From the NCBI GenBank assembly GCA_018813285.1, contig JAHJBY010000043.1, positions 1-50,142 of the forward strand: a stretch of DNA of 50,142 nucleotides. Direction: 5' to 3'. Positions within the stretch are counted from its first letter, which is position 1, and every line of letters starts with the position of its first letter. Positions 26,494 to 37,221 of the stretch are shown here, in pieces. The position numbers and the translations under genes were made by a program. The notes under the pieces are model-generated. The model was not told where the DNA came from and did no database searches. It saw only the letters and a list, made by a program, of their open reading frames with translations. This DNA is from Candidatus Omnitrophota bacterium (GTDB taxonomy: Bacteria > Omnitrophota > Gorgyraeia > Tantalellales > Tantalellaceae).

Positions 26494-27702
26494 ATGTGGC
26501 CTGTATTTTTAAGCATACGGTATTTTTTAGCAAAGAGCAAAGAGGGGATCATTTCCTTCATTAGCTTTGCTTCTGTCGTAGGTATGGCTATCGGCGTGGC
26601 GGCCCTTATCATCGTACTTTCGGTGATGAACGGTTTTGACCGGGAAGTCGAGGCCAAGATAGTCGGTACTTATGCCCACATTATGGTTTTGGGGGACGGC
26701 GGGATAGAGCGTCCTGAAAGGATATCATCGGAGATAAAGGCCTCGCCGGGTGTCAAAAATACAGCGGAATTCATAACCGGACAGGCCATTTTAAGAAAAG
26801 GCGATGTGGCGCGAGGTGTCCTTTTGAAAGGAGTAGACGTGTCTCAGGAGTGCGGCACTACGGATGTGGCCTCTTTTGCCGACGGTATAGAAAAACTTGG
26901 CAGGAACACCATTATTATCGGCAGTGAATTGATGAAGAATACGGGAATCTCTCTGGGGGACACCGTTAATCTGGTCGTGCCGCGTTCAATGGTGGATTCC
27001 GCGGATGCCGCTTTTACCGTTGTCGGCGAATTTACATCGGGCAGGTACGATTATGACGCCAATATTGTTGTAGTAGACCTCGTGGCCGCGCAGTGGCTTT
27101 ACAAAATGGGTCCTCGTGTAAGCGGTATCGCTATCAGGGTTGATGATGGATATGAAGTCAGCAAAATAAAAACACGTTTACAGCAACTCCTGGGGTACTC
27201 ATATACCGTAAAGAGCTGGATGGATCTTGATCGAAACCTGATCTCCGCTCTGGCTTTGGAGAAGAAAATGATGTTTATCATCCTGGGTGTCATTATTGTG
27301 GTCGCGTGTTTCAACATATGCAGTTCTTTGATCATGATGGTGATGGAGAAGACCCGGGACATCGGCGTATTAAAAACACTTGGAGCTAATTCCGCGGGTG
27401 TCAGCCTGGTTTTTCTGGTGGAAGGATTTATTGTCGGAGCGCTGGGCGTCGTTCTGGGTACAGGTGCGGGTATTTTTATCGCGAACCGGGTAAATGAGAT
27501 AATCGCCTTTTTTAAGCAGATGACAGGTTGGGAGATATTTCCGAACGATGTTTATTATTTCAGCACGATACCGGTCGAGATAAAAACGCAGGACATATGC
27601 GTGATAATTTCTTTCGCGATGTTGTTCGCCCTGGTCTCGGGCATATATCCTGCCTGGAAAGCTTCCAGGTTAGATCCGGTTGAGGCGATAAGATATGAGT
27701 AG
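26494..27702 (+). CDS. lolC: Lipoprotein-releasing ABC transporter permease (LolC/LolE family)
   Basis: FLSIRYFLAKSKEGIISFISFASVVGMAIGVAALIIVLSVMNGFDRE; FtsX-like C-terminus; followed by lolD. Confidence 0.9.
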   Translation: MWPVFLSIRYFLAKSKEGIISFISFASVVGMAIGVAALIIVLSVMNGFDREVEAKIVGTYAHIMVLGDGGIERPERISSEIKASPGVKNTAEFITGQAILRKGDVARGVLLKGVDVSQECGTTDVASFADGIEKLGRNTIIIGSELMKNTGISLGDTVNLVVPRSMVDSADAAFTVVGEFTSGRYDYDANIVVVDLVAAQWLYKMGPRVSGIAIRVDDGYEVSKIKTRLQQLLGYSYTVKSWMDLDRNLISALALEKKMMFIILGVIIVVACFNICSSLIMMVMEKTRDIGVLKTLGANSAGVSLVFLVEGFIVGALGVVLGTGAGIFIANRVNEIIAFFKQMTGWEIFPNDVYYFSTIPVEIKTQDICVIISFAMLFALVSGIYPAWKASRLDPVEAIRYE

Positions 27703-28390
27703 TTGCCGGAAGATGCTTGTCGCGAAAGGTCTTAGCAAAACGTTTTTGCAGGGGAGAGGGGCCGTTCATGCTGTTTCGGGTGTGGATATGGAGATCGCCG
27801 GCGGCGAAAGGGTGTGCATACATGGTCCCTCGGGAGCCGGGAAATCAACGTTTCTGGATATGCTGGGAGCTTTAAGCAAACCTTCTTCCGGAACGGTTGT
27901 TTTTAAAGGAAAAGAGTTGTATGGTATGTCTGATCGCGCGCGCAGTATCGTAAGGAACAAAAATTTTGGTTTTGTATTTCAATTTTATCATCTTTTGCCG
28001 GAACTTGATGTGGTGGAGAACGTTATGCTCCCCGGCCTGATATCGGGAAGAGGCAGGACGCGGGATGTGCGCGCGCGCGCGCGCGATCTGATCGAGCGTG
28101 TAGGGATGGGGCATCGCCTCAAACACAGGCCGTCTCGTCTTTCAGGCGGCGAATCGCAGCGGGTAGCGATAGCACGGGCGCTCATAAACTCTCCCGACAT
28201 GTTGTTCTGTGACGAACCGACGGGAAATCTTGATTCCGCGATGAGTGAAGCGATCTATTCGCTTCTTTTGGATATTAGCCGAGAGAAAAACATGAGTGTA
28301 TTGGTTGTGTCGCACCGTGAAACTACCCCGGGATTTTTTCATGCGGGATACGCGATGAAAGACGGAATATTAAGCGAAAAGGAGAGCTGA
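27695..28390 (+). CDS. lolD: Lipoprotein-releasing ABC transporter ATP-binding protein LolD
   Basis: Walker A GPSGAGKST, signature LSGGESQRVAIARAL, FVFQFYHLLPELDVVENVMLP. Confidence 0.92.
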   Translation: MSSCRKMLVAKGLSKTFLQGRGAVHAVSGVDMEIAGGERVCIHGPSGAGKSTFLDMLGALSKPSSGTVVFKGKELYGMSDRARSIVRNKNFGFVFQFYHLLPELDVVENVMLPGLISGRGRTRDVRARARDLIERVGMGHRLKHRPSRLSGGESQRVAIARALINSPDMLFCDEPTGNLDSAMSEAIYSLLLDISREKNMSVLVVSHRETTPGFFHAGYAMKDGILSEKES

Positions 28391-29262
28391 TGGGACTTAC
28401 GATCTTTTTGGATGGGGAATTCGTGGACAAGGAGCACGCGAAGGTCTCCGTTTTTGATCATGGTTTGCTGTATGGTGACGGCATTTTTGAGGGGATAAGG
28501 GCATATGGCAGGAAAGTTTTCCGGCTTGACGCGCATCTGGACCGTTTATACGCCGGTCTTAAGAAAATACGGCTTTCGCCCCCCATGGCAAAAGAAGATC
28601 TAAAGAAAAAGATCCTCGAGACGTTGAAACGGAACGATCTGGATGACGCGTATATCCGTGTAGTTGTGACAAGGGGTGTCGGGGACCTCGGGCTTGATCC
28701 TCGTAAATGCGGGAAACCCACAGTTTTTATAATTGCCGATAAGATAGCGTTATACCCCAGGGAGTTTTACACGAAGGGGTTGCCCATAGTGATCGCGAAG
28801 ACCCGCAGGAACCATCCTTCTTCCATGCCGCCGGAAGTGAAATCGTTGAACTACTTGAACAGCATTTTTGGAAAAATGGACGCGATCGACGCGGGAACAG
28901 ACGAGGCGATAATGCTTACAACTGATGGATACGTCGCGGAGTGTACGGGAGATAATATTTTTATCGCAAGAAACGGCAAGCTATCAACGCCGCCTTACGA
29001 GATAGGGTCTCTTGACGGCATAACCCAGAATGTTGTCATCCAGCTTGCCGGGGAAGCGGGGATCAAAATTAAAAGGGACATGTTGACGCCGGATGACCTA
29101 TATGCCGCGGATGAATGTTTCTTAACGGGCACCGCGGCAGAGGTGATCCCCGTTATTAGTGTAAACGGTACGTTGATCGCCGGAGGCATTCCCGGCAAAA
29201 TAACGATCGCCATGATGAATGCTTTTTCCGAGCTTACCGGCATCGAAGGAGTGAAGTATTGA
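28390..29262 (+). CDS. ilvE: Branched-chain amino acid aminotransferase (class IV)
   Basis: FDHGLLYGDGIFEGIRAYGRKVFRLDAHLDRL, EVKSLNYLNSIFGKMDAIDAGTDEAIMLTTDGYVAECTGDNIFI. Confidence 0.92.
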   Translation: MGLTIFLDGEFVDKEHAKVSVFDHGLLYGDGIFEGIRAYGRKVFRLDAHLDRLYAGLKKIRLSPPMAKEDLKKKILETLKRNDLDDAYIRVVVTRGVGDLGLDPRKCGKPTVFIIADKIALYPREFYTKGLPIVIAKTRRNHPSSMPPEVKSLNYLNSIFGKMDAIDAGTDEAIMLTTDGYVAECTGDNIFIARNGKLSTPPYEIGSLDGITQNVVIQLAGEAGIKIKRDMLTPDDLYAADECFLTGTAAEVIPVISVNGTLIAGGIPGKITIAMMNAFSELTGIEGVKY

Positions 29263-29263
29263 G

Positions 29264-29791
29264 ATGAAGTGCGATGAGTGCGGTATCAGGGAAGCGGCGA
29301 TCCACTTGACCGAAGTTGTGAACGATAAAGTGACCAAACTGCATCTTTGCGAACAATGCGCCAGGGAAAAAAGCAAGGAGATGCAATCCCATTTTGGTTT
29401 AACCGATCTCATCTCGGGCCTTATGGATTTTGGGCCACAGCAAAGGCAGGAAGCCGCCTCTCCGCGAGGAAAGGGTCCCACATGCGGGTCTTGTGGAATG
29501 AGTTATAGTGAGTTCCAAAAATTCGGGAAATTAGGTTGCGGTAAATGCTACGAGGCTTTTGAGGATAAATTCAGCTCTTTGCTCAGGAGCATACACGGTT
29601 CGGACAAGCATATAGGAAAAATGCCGTTTAGAGGTACAAGCGTAGTGCCTGAACAGGAAAAAATGAGGCAATTAAAAGAAGAACTGGAAGCGCTTATTCG
29701 GTCCGAAGAGTTTGAAAAGGCTGCTGTTATGCGGGACAGGATAAGAGAGCTTGAGGAAACAGTGGAGAAACATGGTGAAGATGGATCTTAA
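29264..29791 (+). CDS. mcsA: McsA-like protein (Cys-rich, UVR motif)
   Basis: CDECG, CEQC, CGSCG, CGKC pairs; C-terminal UvrB/UvrC motif LKEELEALIRSEEFEKAAVMRDRIRELE; followed by mcsB and clpC. Confidence 0.9.
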   Translation: MKCDECGIREAAIHLTEVVNDKVTKLHLCEQCAREKSKEMQSHFGLTDLISGLMDFGPQQRQEAASPRGKGPTCGSCGMSYSEFQKFGKLGCGKCYEAFEDKFSSLLRSIHGSDKHIGKMPFRGTSVVPEQEKMRQLKEELEALIRSEEFEKAAVMRDRIRELEETVEKHGEDGS

Positions 29792-30836
29792 CGATCTTGT
29801 CAACGAAAAAAGCGAGTGGCTTCGAGGAGAAGGGCCCAGATCCGACATAGTGATGTCGACCAGAGTGCGTTTGGCGAGAAATCTCGATGGATATCCGTTT
29901 TTTAGCAGGGCAAAGGACGAACAGCGGAAGAACGTGCTGGAAAAACTTGTCTCTGTGTTTAAGAAAAACGATCTTTTAAAGGATGCCGCGTTGATCCGCA
30001 TCAAAGACATATCTGAAGTGGACAGAGAATTTTTAGTGGAACGGCATTTGATGAGCCAGGAACATGCCGTGTGCGTGGAACGAAAGGGGTTGGTTGTCGG
30101 CAAAGGGGAGATCCTCAGCATCATGATCAACGAAGAGGATCATTTGAGAATGCAGATCCTTCGTTCGGCTCTTAATATCCGAGAAGCATGGACGGCTATT
30201 GATGCCCTCGATACGAGCCTTGGGAAATCTCTTACGTTCGCGTATTCGAACAGGTTTGGATATCTCACGGCATGTCCGACAAATACGGGTACGGGACTCA
30301 GGGCTTCGGTCATGCTGCATTTGCCGGCTTTAGAAATGACGGGACAGATCGAGAAAGTGTACGAAGCTATATCAAAACTGGGATTAACCATCCGCGGTTT
30401 TTACGGCGAAGGCTCGGAAGCGGCCGGTAATTTTTTTCAAATATCCAACCAGGTGGCTCTGGGACATTCTGAAGGGGATATTCTTGATAATTTGGAGAGA
30501 GTTATTAACAGGACGATATCAAGGGAAGAACAGACGAGAGGCTATTTGATCGATAAGAAAAAGCGGGAGACCCAGGACGGGATCTTCAGGTCATATGGTA
30601 CGCTGAAAAGCGCGAGGATCATTACGTCAAGGGAGACGATCAAGCTGCTTTCAGCCGTGCGGCTTGGTGTGGATCTGGGGATAATATCCGGCATAGACAC
30701 GTCCTCGCTTAATGAGATCCTTTTGCTGATGCATCCGGCGCACTTGCAGAAAATAAATTCCAAACAACTTAGTTCACACGAGAGGGATATTAAGAGAGCG
30801 GATATGATCAGGGGAAAAATAGGGGGAGGGAATTAA
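29781..30836 (+). CDS. mcsB: Protein-arginine kinase McsB
   Basis: DIVMSTRVRLARNLDGYPF, CPTNTGTGLRASVMLHLPAL, RGFYGEGSEAAGNFFQISNQVALGHSE; overlaps the mcsA end. Start uncertain (29751, 29772 or 29781). Confidence 0.93.
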   Translation: MDLNDLVNEKSEWLRGEGPRSDIVMSTRVRLARNLDGYPFFSRAKDEQRKNVLEKLVSVFKKNDLLKDAALIRIKDISEVDREFLVERHLMSQEHAVCVERKGLVVGKGEILSIMINEEDHLRMQILRSALNIREAWTAIDALDTSLGKSLTFAYSNRFGYLTACPTNTGTGLRASVMLHLPALEMTGQIEKVYEAISKLGLTIRGFYGEGSEAAGNFFQISNQVALGHSEGDILDNLERVINRTISREEQTRGYLIDKKKRETQDGIFRSYGTLKSARIITSRETIKLLSAVRLGVDLGIISGIDTSSLNEILLLMHPAHLQKINSKQLSSHERDIKRADMIRGKIGGGN

Positions 30837-30838
30837 TA

Positions 30839-33307
30839 ATGGCGGCATTTAGTAAATTTACCGAAAGGGCGAGAAAAGTTATTTTGTTAGCTAAGGAAGA
30901 ATCAAAACGGGTTAACCATGAATATATCGGAACTGAACATGTGTTGCTCGGATTGGTGAAAGAGGGGGAGGGTGTAGCCGCGGCAGTGCTGAACTCTCTG
31001 GGGCTAGACGCGGAAAATATCCGTAATGAAGTAGAAAAACTTGTTCAACCCGGTCCCACTCCGGTCATGAATACGGACATACCCTTTACGCCTAAAGCAA
31101 AAAAAGTCATAGAATTGGCGATGGATGAAGCTCGCAATCTCGGGCATAATTATATCGGGACCGAACATTTGTTATTGGGTCTCATACGCGAAGGGGATGG
31201 TGTAGCGGCGCAAGTTCTCCTGAATACGGGGCTTGACCTTAAGAGCGTGCGAGACGAAGTTCTCAACCTTTTGGGATCATCCGTTCCCGGGTATTCTACG
31301 ACGCCGGATGCTAAACGTAATAAGAGGAAGACTAAAACCCCGGCATTGGATTCTTTTGCCAGGGATCTTACAGAGATGGCCAAGGAGGATAAATTGGATC
31401 CGGTCATAGGCCGGGATAAAGAGATACAGAGGGTAGTGCAGATCCTCGGTCGCCGCAAGAAAAATAATCCGGTGTTAATAGGCGAAGCGGGTGTCGGCAA
31501 AACAGCCATCGTTGAGGGATTGGCTCAGAAGATAGTCGCAGGGGATATCCCGGAAATACTCAAGAAAAAAAGGGTTCTTATACTGGATCTGGCGTCGATG
31601 ATAGCCGGTACTAAGTACCGCGGACAATTCGAAGAGAGGATAAAAGCGGTTATGAAAGAGATCAAGTCCTCATCCGAAGTTATTGTTTTCATAGACGAAA
31701 TACACACGCTTGTCGGCGCTGGCGGCGCCGAAGGGGCTATAGACGCGTCAAATATGTTGAAACCTTCGTTGCAGAGGGGGGATATACAGTGCATAGGCGC
31801 CACTACTTTTGATGAGTACAGAAAAACTATAGAGAAAGACCCGGCGTTGGAAAGGCGCTTTCAACCTGTTATCGTAGACGCACCCAGCGTGGAAGACACG
31901 ATAGGGATATTAAAAGGTCTCCGGGACAAATATGAGGCGCACCATAACGTTAAGTTCACCGATTCGGCGCTCTCGGCCGCGGCTAAACTTTCAGACAGGT
32001 ACATAAGCGCCAGGTTTCAGCCGGATAAGTCGATCGATCTCATGGATGAGTCGGGGTCTCGGGCGCGCCTGTCTACCATGATCATGCCGACGGACTTGAA
32101 ACAGGAAGAGATAAAGATCGAGGAATATAAGCGGGAAAAAGAAGAAGCCGTAAAAAATCAGGATTTTGAAAAAGCAGCCCGATTCAGGGATCTTGAAAAA
32201 AAAGGAAAAGATGAGCTGGATGAGAAACAAGTGGAGTGGAGAAAACGACAGAACCAACAAGAAGTGTTAGTGGATGAGGAAGATATTGCCACCGTTGTTT
32301 CCGAATGGACGGGTATCCCTCTCGTAAAAGTGGAGGAAAAAGAGTCGGAGAAGTATTTAAAATTGGAGAAGAATCTTAAAGAGCGTGTTATCGGCCAGGA
32401 CGAAGCTATATCGGCTATCGCGCACGCGGTCCGGCGTTCCCGTGCCGGCATAAAAGACCCCAATAGGCCGATCGGGACATTTGTTTTTCTTGGTCCGACC
32501 GGTGTAGGCAAGACATTGCTTGGAAAAAAGTTGGCCGAAATAATATTTGGCAATGAAGACGCGATCATTCAGGTCGACATGTCCGAGTATATGGAAAAAT
32601 TCAATGTGTCAAAACTTGTCGGTGCTCCCCCGGGTTATGTGGGATATGATGAGGGAGGGCAGTTGACCGAGAAAGTGAGACGGAAACCGTATGCCGTGGT
32701 TTTGCTTGATGAGATCGAAAAAGCACATCCGGATATTTTCAATATACTGCTGCAGCTTTTAGATGAAGGCCGCCTTACGGATTCTTATGGCAGAAAGGTG
32801 AGCTTTAAACATACGATACTCATTATGACCTCGAATATCGGTGCGGATCTTCTTAAGAAGACCGGCGCTATCGGATTTCAGAACCCGAAAGACTCGGATT
32901 CATATTCTGACATGAAGGGACGGCTGTTGGAAGAGGTGAAGAAAACTTTTAAACCTGAATTTCTCAACAGGATAGACGATGTCATTGTTTTTCACGGGCT
33001 AACCCGAGAGGATATGGATCGGATCGTGGACATTGAAGTGTTTGAGTCCGCATCCAGACTGAAAGAACAGAATATCGTTGTCACACTGGATCGGGCCGCA
33101 AAAGATTTTCTTATCGCTAAAGGTTTCAATAAGGCTTTTGGCGCGCGTCCGTTAAAAAGAGCCATTCAGAAGTATCTTGAGAACCCGCTTGCCGAGGAGA
33201 TCCTCTCAAACGCGTTCGAGAAGGGATCGAAGATACGGGTAACGGCCGATCCGGCCGCGGAGGCTCTTCAGTTTATAGATGAGGTGAACGAAAATAGTAA
33301 GAAATAG
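30839..33307 (+). CDS. clpC: ATP-dependent Clp protease ATP-binding subunit ClpC
   Basis: Two Clp-N repeats, two AAA domains ([25 protein letters not shown]), UVR-type middle linker. Confidence 0.95.
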   Translation: MAAFSKFTERARKVILLAKEESKRVNHEYIGTEHVLLGLVKEGEGVAAAVLNSLGLDAENIRNEVEKLVQPGPTPVMNTDIPFTPKAKKVIELAMDEARNLGHNYIGTEHLLLGLIREGDGVAAQVLLNTGLDLKSVRDEVLNLLGSSVPGYSTTPDAKRNKRKTKTPALDSFARDLTEMAKEDKLDPVIGRDKEIQRVVQILGRRKKNNPVLIGEAGVGKTAIVEGLAQKIVAGDIPEILKKKRVLILDLASMIAGTKYRGQFEERIKAVMKEIKSSSEVIVFIDEIHTLVGAGGAEGAIDASNMLKPSLQRGDIQCIGATTFDEYRKTIEKDPALERRFQPVIVDAPSVEDTIGILKGLRDKYEAHHNVKFTDSALSAAAKLSDRYISARFQPDKSIDLMDESGSRARLSTMIMPTDLKQEEIKIEEYKREKEEAVKNQDFEKAARFRDLEKKGKDELDEKQVEWRKRQNQQEVLVDEEDIATVVSEWTGIPLVKVEEKESEKYLKLEKNLKERVIGQDEAISAIAHAVRRSRAGIKDPNRPIGTFVFLGPTGVGKTLLGKKLAEIIFGNEDAIIQVDMSEYMEKFNVSKLVGAPPGYVGYDEGGQLTEKVRRKPYAVVLLDEIEKAHPDIFNILLQLLDEGRLTDSYGRKVSFKHTILIMTSNIGADLLKKTGAIGFQNPKDSDSYSDMKGRLLEEVKKTFKPEFLNRIDDVIVFHGLTREDMDRIVDIEVFESASRLKEQNIVVTLDRAAKDFLIAKGFNKAFGARPLKRAIQKYLENPLAEEILSNAFEKGSKIRVTADPAAEALQFIDEVNENSKK

Positions 33308-33329
33308 TTTTTAAAGGGGTGTTTACAAG

Positions 33330-34838
33330 GTGCGGGGTGTATTTGTTCGCAAGAGAGTGATACGGTTATCGATACTGGCAGTGGTGTTGTCTGTTTACTC
33401 TGCCGTTTCTTTTTGGAATATGTTCTGGATGAAAAGTCTTGCCGAGGCCAAGATCTCGGAATTTTTAGGAAACAGATTTGACGTCAGAGTCGGGGGGATA
33501 AAAGGCGGCCTATTCGGCAATACTGTATTGCAGGACGTTATTTTGAAGACGAACGGTAAAACTGAAGACGCGGTTTTACGTCTTGAGAGGGTGGAAATAT
33601 CCTACAGAGTGTGGCAGGCATTCCTCGATAAACTGGGCCTTGTTCCTAAAGAGCAATTCCCGATCAAAGAGGCCGGGGTGTATTTCAGTGAACGAAATCC
33701 TTTTATCCGGGGGTTCGTCAAAATATACAGTTCCGGGGGTTCTATAAATGTTTTTGGAAGCGTTTCCCCGGTGATTTTTGGAGATGATAGAAGGAAGGCC
33801 TTCAAAGGGACGTTCAGCAAAAGGGATGATGGTTTTTACGATTGTGATATCTTCTGGGACGGAAACCATGAAATAAGGGGCATGATGAATCCTGTTAACA
33901 AGTCCCTGGAATTCAGCGTTTTTCCGGTATCCGGCGAAGGAGAAGAAATCAAGGTCACCTGTACGATCGATAAAGAAGGGAAGATCGAAATATATTCCAG
34001 ATTATACAGGTGGTTTATTAACGGGAAAGAGGTCGTCGGGGATATATGGATGTCTTTAGGGGATGATGGGACCATCTTTTCTGTTAAGGCGAAAAACCTT
34101 CTTATCGACAAGTACCCTGTGTGGGATGTCAATTGCATGGGTAGTTATGATCCCGACGCGGGGAGACTCCGGTTCAATGCTCTGGAATGGGGAGGCGGAA
34201 GCCTGGTGATGAACGGGATAGTCTCCATAAAACCGCCTTATCCGGTCAGATTGAACCTGTCTCTGCGGAAACTTGACCTGGCGGAACTTGCAAAAGTCGC
34301 AGGAGGCGGAGATGAACCTGTCGCCGGTATTTCGACAGGGAATATAGAGTTTACCGGGCCTGCCAAAGGCGCATTGGTGTCTGGCAGGCTTTTTGTGGAA
34401 AAAGGAGTTTTGGGTGAACTGGAGTTTGTGTCGATGTTTGCCACTTTAAGCGGCAATCTGCCGGTGATAAAAGTTTCTGACGCGCGCGTTGTAAAAGACG
34501 GAGGCCACATCACTGTTAGCGGCGAAGTGGATCTCAGTAAAATGCGTGAAGATACAGCAATGGAAAATCTGATCTTTGAAACAGATAACAAGGTGGCCGT
34601 CTGGGAAAAATGGCAGATAACCAAGGATGAAGGGCCTAATAAGGTGGAGGCCAGGAAGGATCGATTGGTCTTTTGCACATCTTTTGAAGGGGATCAGCCG
34701 CAACTGGTTCGGAAGGGCGAAGAACACCAACAGCAAGATATGTGGTTTAAGTATAAACTGGATGAGTACAATAGTCTTAAGATGGAAGTGAAAGAAGACG
34801 GGGATTTTTTAGGGGTGGAACATAAGGTTCAATTTTAG
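33330..34838 (+). CDS. AsmA/TamB-like membrane-anchored protein
   Basis: Single N-terminal TM, repetitive beta-strand body, C-terminal YKLDEYNSLKMEVKEDGDFLGVEHKVQF resembling TamB/DUF490-type ends; directly upstream of mlaE. Confidence 0.5.
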   Translation: MRGVFVRKRVIRLSILAVVLSVYSAVSFWNMFWMKSLAEAKISEFLGNRFDVRVGGIKGGLFGNTVLQDVILKTNGKTEDAVLRLERVEISYRVWQAFLDKLGLVPKEQFPIKEAGVYFSERNPFIRGFVKIYSSGGSINVFGSVSPVIFGDDRRKAFKGTFSKRDDGFYDCDIFWDGNHEIRGMMNPVNKSLEFSVFPVSGEGEEIKVTCTIDKEGKIEIYSRLYRWFINGKEVVGDIWMSLGDDGTIFSVKAKNLLIDKYPVWDVNCMGSYDPDAGRLRFNALEWGGGSLVMNGIVSIKPPYPVRLNLSLRKLDLAELAKVAGGGDEPVAGISTGNIEFTGPAKGALVSGRLFVEKGVLGELEFVSMFATLSGNLPVIKVSDARVVKDGGHITVSGEVDLSKMREDTAMENLIFETDNKVAVWEKWQITKDEGPNKVEARKDRLVFCTSFEGDQPQLVRKGEEHQQQDMWFKYKLDEYNSLKMEVKEDGDFLGVEHKVQF

Positions 34839-34850
34839 GGGCGCGCGTTC

Positions 34851-35648
34851 ATGAGATTAAAATTGCTGGTTAGACGGACATATGGTTATTGGAAGAGGGC
34901 GGTGCTTGACGTGTTCAGATATACGGGGAGTCTGAGCCTTTTACTTGGGCTCACGATCTACTGGACGTTTGTGCCCCCCCACAGGAAATGGTATACCCTC
35001 GAGCAGATGAATAAAATAGGGGTTGCGTCATTTCCTATCATATTCCTGATAAGTTTGTTCACTGGCATTGTGCTCGCGTTGCAGAGTGCCTACCAGATGC
35101 AGAAAATGTCCGCGGAGATATATATGGCTTCACTCGTCGCGCTTTCACTGGTGCGAGAGCTTGGCCCGGTGCTCACGGCGCTGATTATTGCCGGCCGTTG
35201 CGGAGCGGCAATAACCGCTGAGATCGGAACGATGAAGGTCACTGAGCAGATAGACGCGCTGGAAACGTTATCCGCGAATCCGGTTAAATATCTCGTGGTG
35301 CCGAGGTTTCTGGCCCTATTGCTAATGGTGCCGCTTTTGACGATCTACGCCGATTTTTTCGGGATAGTCGGAGGGTATCTGATCGGGGTAGGCAAACTTA
35401 ATATTCCTCATTCCATGTATCTGAAAATGACGTTTGATCCGATGGTACTAAAAGACCTTCTGACCGGGCTTATTAAGAGTGTGTCGTTTGCTGTGATAAT
35501 TTGTCTGACATCTTGTTACGAAGGGATGAATTCGGAGGGTGGGGCCGAAGGCGTCGGTAAGGCAACGACGGCCAGCGTGGTCCGGAGTTTCATCTTGATA
35601 ATCATCGCGGATTGTTTCTTTACGGCGTTATTTTATTTCGCGAAGTAA
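34851..35648 (+). CDS. mlaE: MlaE-family phospholipid ABC transporter permease
   Basis: VRELGPVLTALIIAGRCGAAITAEIGTMKVTEQIDALETLSANPVKYLVVPR. Confidence 0.95.
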   Translation: MRLKLLVRRTYGYWKRAVLDVFRYTGSLSLLLGLTIYWTFVPPHRKWYTLEQMNKIGVASFPIIFLISLFTGIVLALQSAYQMQKMSAEIYMASLVALSLVRELGPVLTALIIAGRCGAAITAEIGTMKVTEQIDALETLSANPVKYLVVPRFLALLLMVPLLTIYADFFGIVGGYLIGVGKLNIPHSMYLKMTFDPMVLKDLLTGLIKSVSFAVIICLTSCYEGMNSEGGAEGVGKATTASVVRSFILIIIADCFFTALFYFAK

Positions 35649-35668
35649 CCGTTCTCCAAGGAGAGTAA

Positions 35669-36433
35669 GTGGAAAATCTGATAGAGCTTGTGAATGTGAG
35701 GAAGTCGTTTAACGCGAGACCTGTTCTTTTAGATCTGAATCTCTCTATCAAGAAGGGGGAATCCCTGGTTATAATCGGAAGAAGCGGTTGCGGAAAAAGT
35801 GTGCTACTTAAACATATCATAGGCCTTCTGCGTCCGGATTCCGGAGACGTTATTGTGGATGGGGTGAACATTACGAAGCTCGACAACAGGGGCCTCAGCA
35901 GGATACGTAAGAAGATTGGTATGCTTTTTCAGGGATCGGCGCTTTTTGATTCGTTGACGGTGTTCGAAAACGTTGGTTTTGAGCTTATTGAACATTCGGA
36001 GAAAAACATGGAGGAGATCGCGGAGCGCGTAGCCGAATGTCTTAAGATGGTGGGGCTGCACGGAATAGAAGAGCTCAAACCGGCGGAATTGTCCGGTGGA
36101 ATGAAAAAAAGAGTGGGTTTGGCCAGAGCAGTCTGCATATCGCCGGATATAATACTGTTTGATGAACCGACGACCGGAATTGATCCCATAATGGGGGATA
36201 TCATAAATAATTTGATAAGATATTTGCATCATAAGCTTAATGTGACATCGATCACTGTGACGCATGATATGAAAAGCGCCTATAAGATCGCGGACAGGAT
36301 CTGTATGTTCTATGACAAAAAGCTTGTAGACGTCGGCACGCCGGAGGAGGCGCGGCATTCCAAAAGCGAGATCGTGCGACAGTTCATAGATGGAGCCGCC
36401 AGGGGACCCTTAACAGAAGACACCGAACGTTGA
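35669..36433 (+). CDS. mlaF: MlaF-family ABC transporter ATP-binding protein
   Basis: GRSGCGKSVLLKHIIGLLRPDSG, GMLFQGSALFDSLTVFENVGF, LSGGMKKRVGLARA. Confidence 0.94.
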   Translation: MENLIELVNVRKSFNARPVLLDLNLSIKKGESLVIIGRSGCGKSVLLKHIIGLLRPDSGDVIVDGVNITKLDNRGLSRIRKKIGMLFQGSALFDSLTVFENVGFELIEHSEKNMEEIAERVAECLKMVGLHGIEELKPAELSGGMKKRVGLARAVCISPDIILFDEPTTGIDPIMGDIINNLIRYLHHKLNVTSITVTHDMKSAYKIADRICMFYDKKLVDVGTPEEARHSKSEIVRQFIDGAARGPLTEDTER

Positions 36434-36487
36434 CGTTCAGCATCCGGTGTATATGGTAATAATATTGTTTTCAACGAGGAGAAGCAA

Positions 36488-37138
36488 ATGTTCAGGGATG
36501 AAAAACTTGAGTTGAGGGTCGGATTGTTCATTGGTGTCGGGATAGTTTTGATGTTCTTGATAGTCTTTTCGATTAAAGACATTTCTTTTATGGGGAAGGG
36601 ATACGAGATCAATGTAGTGTTCGATTATGTGAATGGAATAACGGAAAGCGCTCCGGTGAGATTAGCCGGGGTGAATGTAGGTGAAGTTCGCGAGATAAAG
36701 CTTCATTATGACGAGAAAGCAGGGAAGACCCGCGTGAGGCTCAGTACACGCATCAGGGACGGTGTGAGAATTGAGGAAGACGCCGTTGCGCGGATAAACA
36801 CATTGGGGCTTCTAGGGGAAAGATACATGGAAATATCACCAGGGGTATCCATGATCTTTGTAAGCGACGGCGATATTTTAGACGGCCACGACCCCGTGGA
36901 TATGGGGATGCAGATGGAAAAGATGAATGAGTTTCTGGCTTCAGCTACCGCGATAGCTCAACATGTTGAGAAGGGAGAAGGATCGCTTGGAAAATTTGTA
37001 ATGGACGATGGTTTTTATAACGAGATGGAGGCTTTCGCGGCGGATATCAGGTCGAATCCGTGGAAGCTGCTGAACAAACCACGGAAAAAACGCGACGAGG
37101 AGGATGAACAAAAAGGCAGTGAAGTAAGCGTCCGGTAA
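36488..37138 (+). CDS. mlaD: MCE/MlaD-domain protein
   Basis: ELRVGLFIGVGIVLMF, GYEINVVFDYVNGITESAPVRLAGVNVGEVREIKL, NTLGLLGERYMEISPG. Confidence 0.93.
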   Translation: MFRDEKLELRVGLFIGVGIVLMFLIVFSIKDISFMGKGYEINVVFDYVNGITESAPVRLAGVNVGEVREIKLHYDEKAGKTRVRLSTRIRDGVRIEEDAVARINTLGLLGERYMEISPGVSMIFVSDGDILDGHDPVDMGMQMEKMNEFLASATAIAQHVEKGEGSLGKFVMDDGFYNEMEAFAADIRSNPWKLLNKPRKKRDEEDEQKGSEVSVR

Positions 37139-37221
37139 ATATCCGGAATATTGTATATGACCCGATGTCCGGCGGGGATCTTTTATAACCATATTTTTAA
37201 AAAAGGAAGTGTGAAATAACC

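Noticed and set aside
28068-28086. (GC)n run in lolD (GTGCGCGCGCGCGCGCGCGA)
   Set aside because: Lies in frame within lolD encoding RDVRARARDLIER; ordinary coding sequence although slippage-prone.
31991-32568. Long antisense ORFs within clpC and other housekeeping genes
   Set aside because: Antisense to well-recognised proteins and with no recognisable motifs; expected in moderately GC-rich coding DNA.
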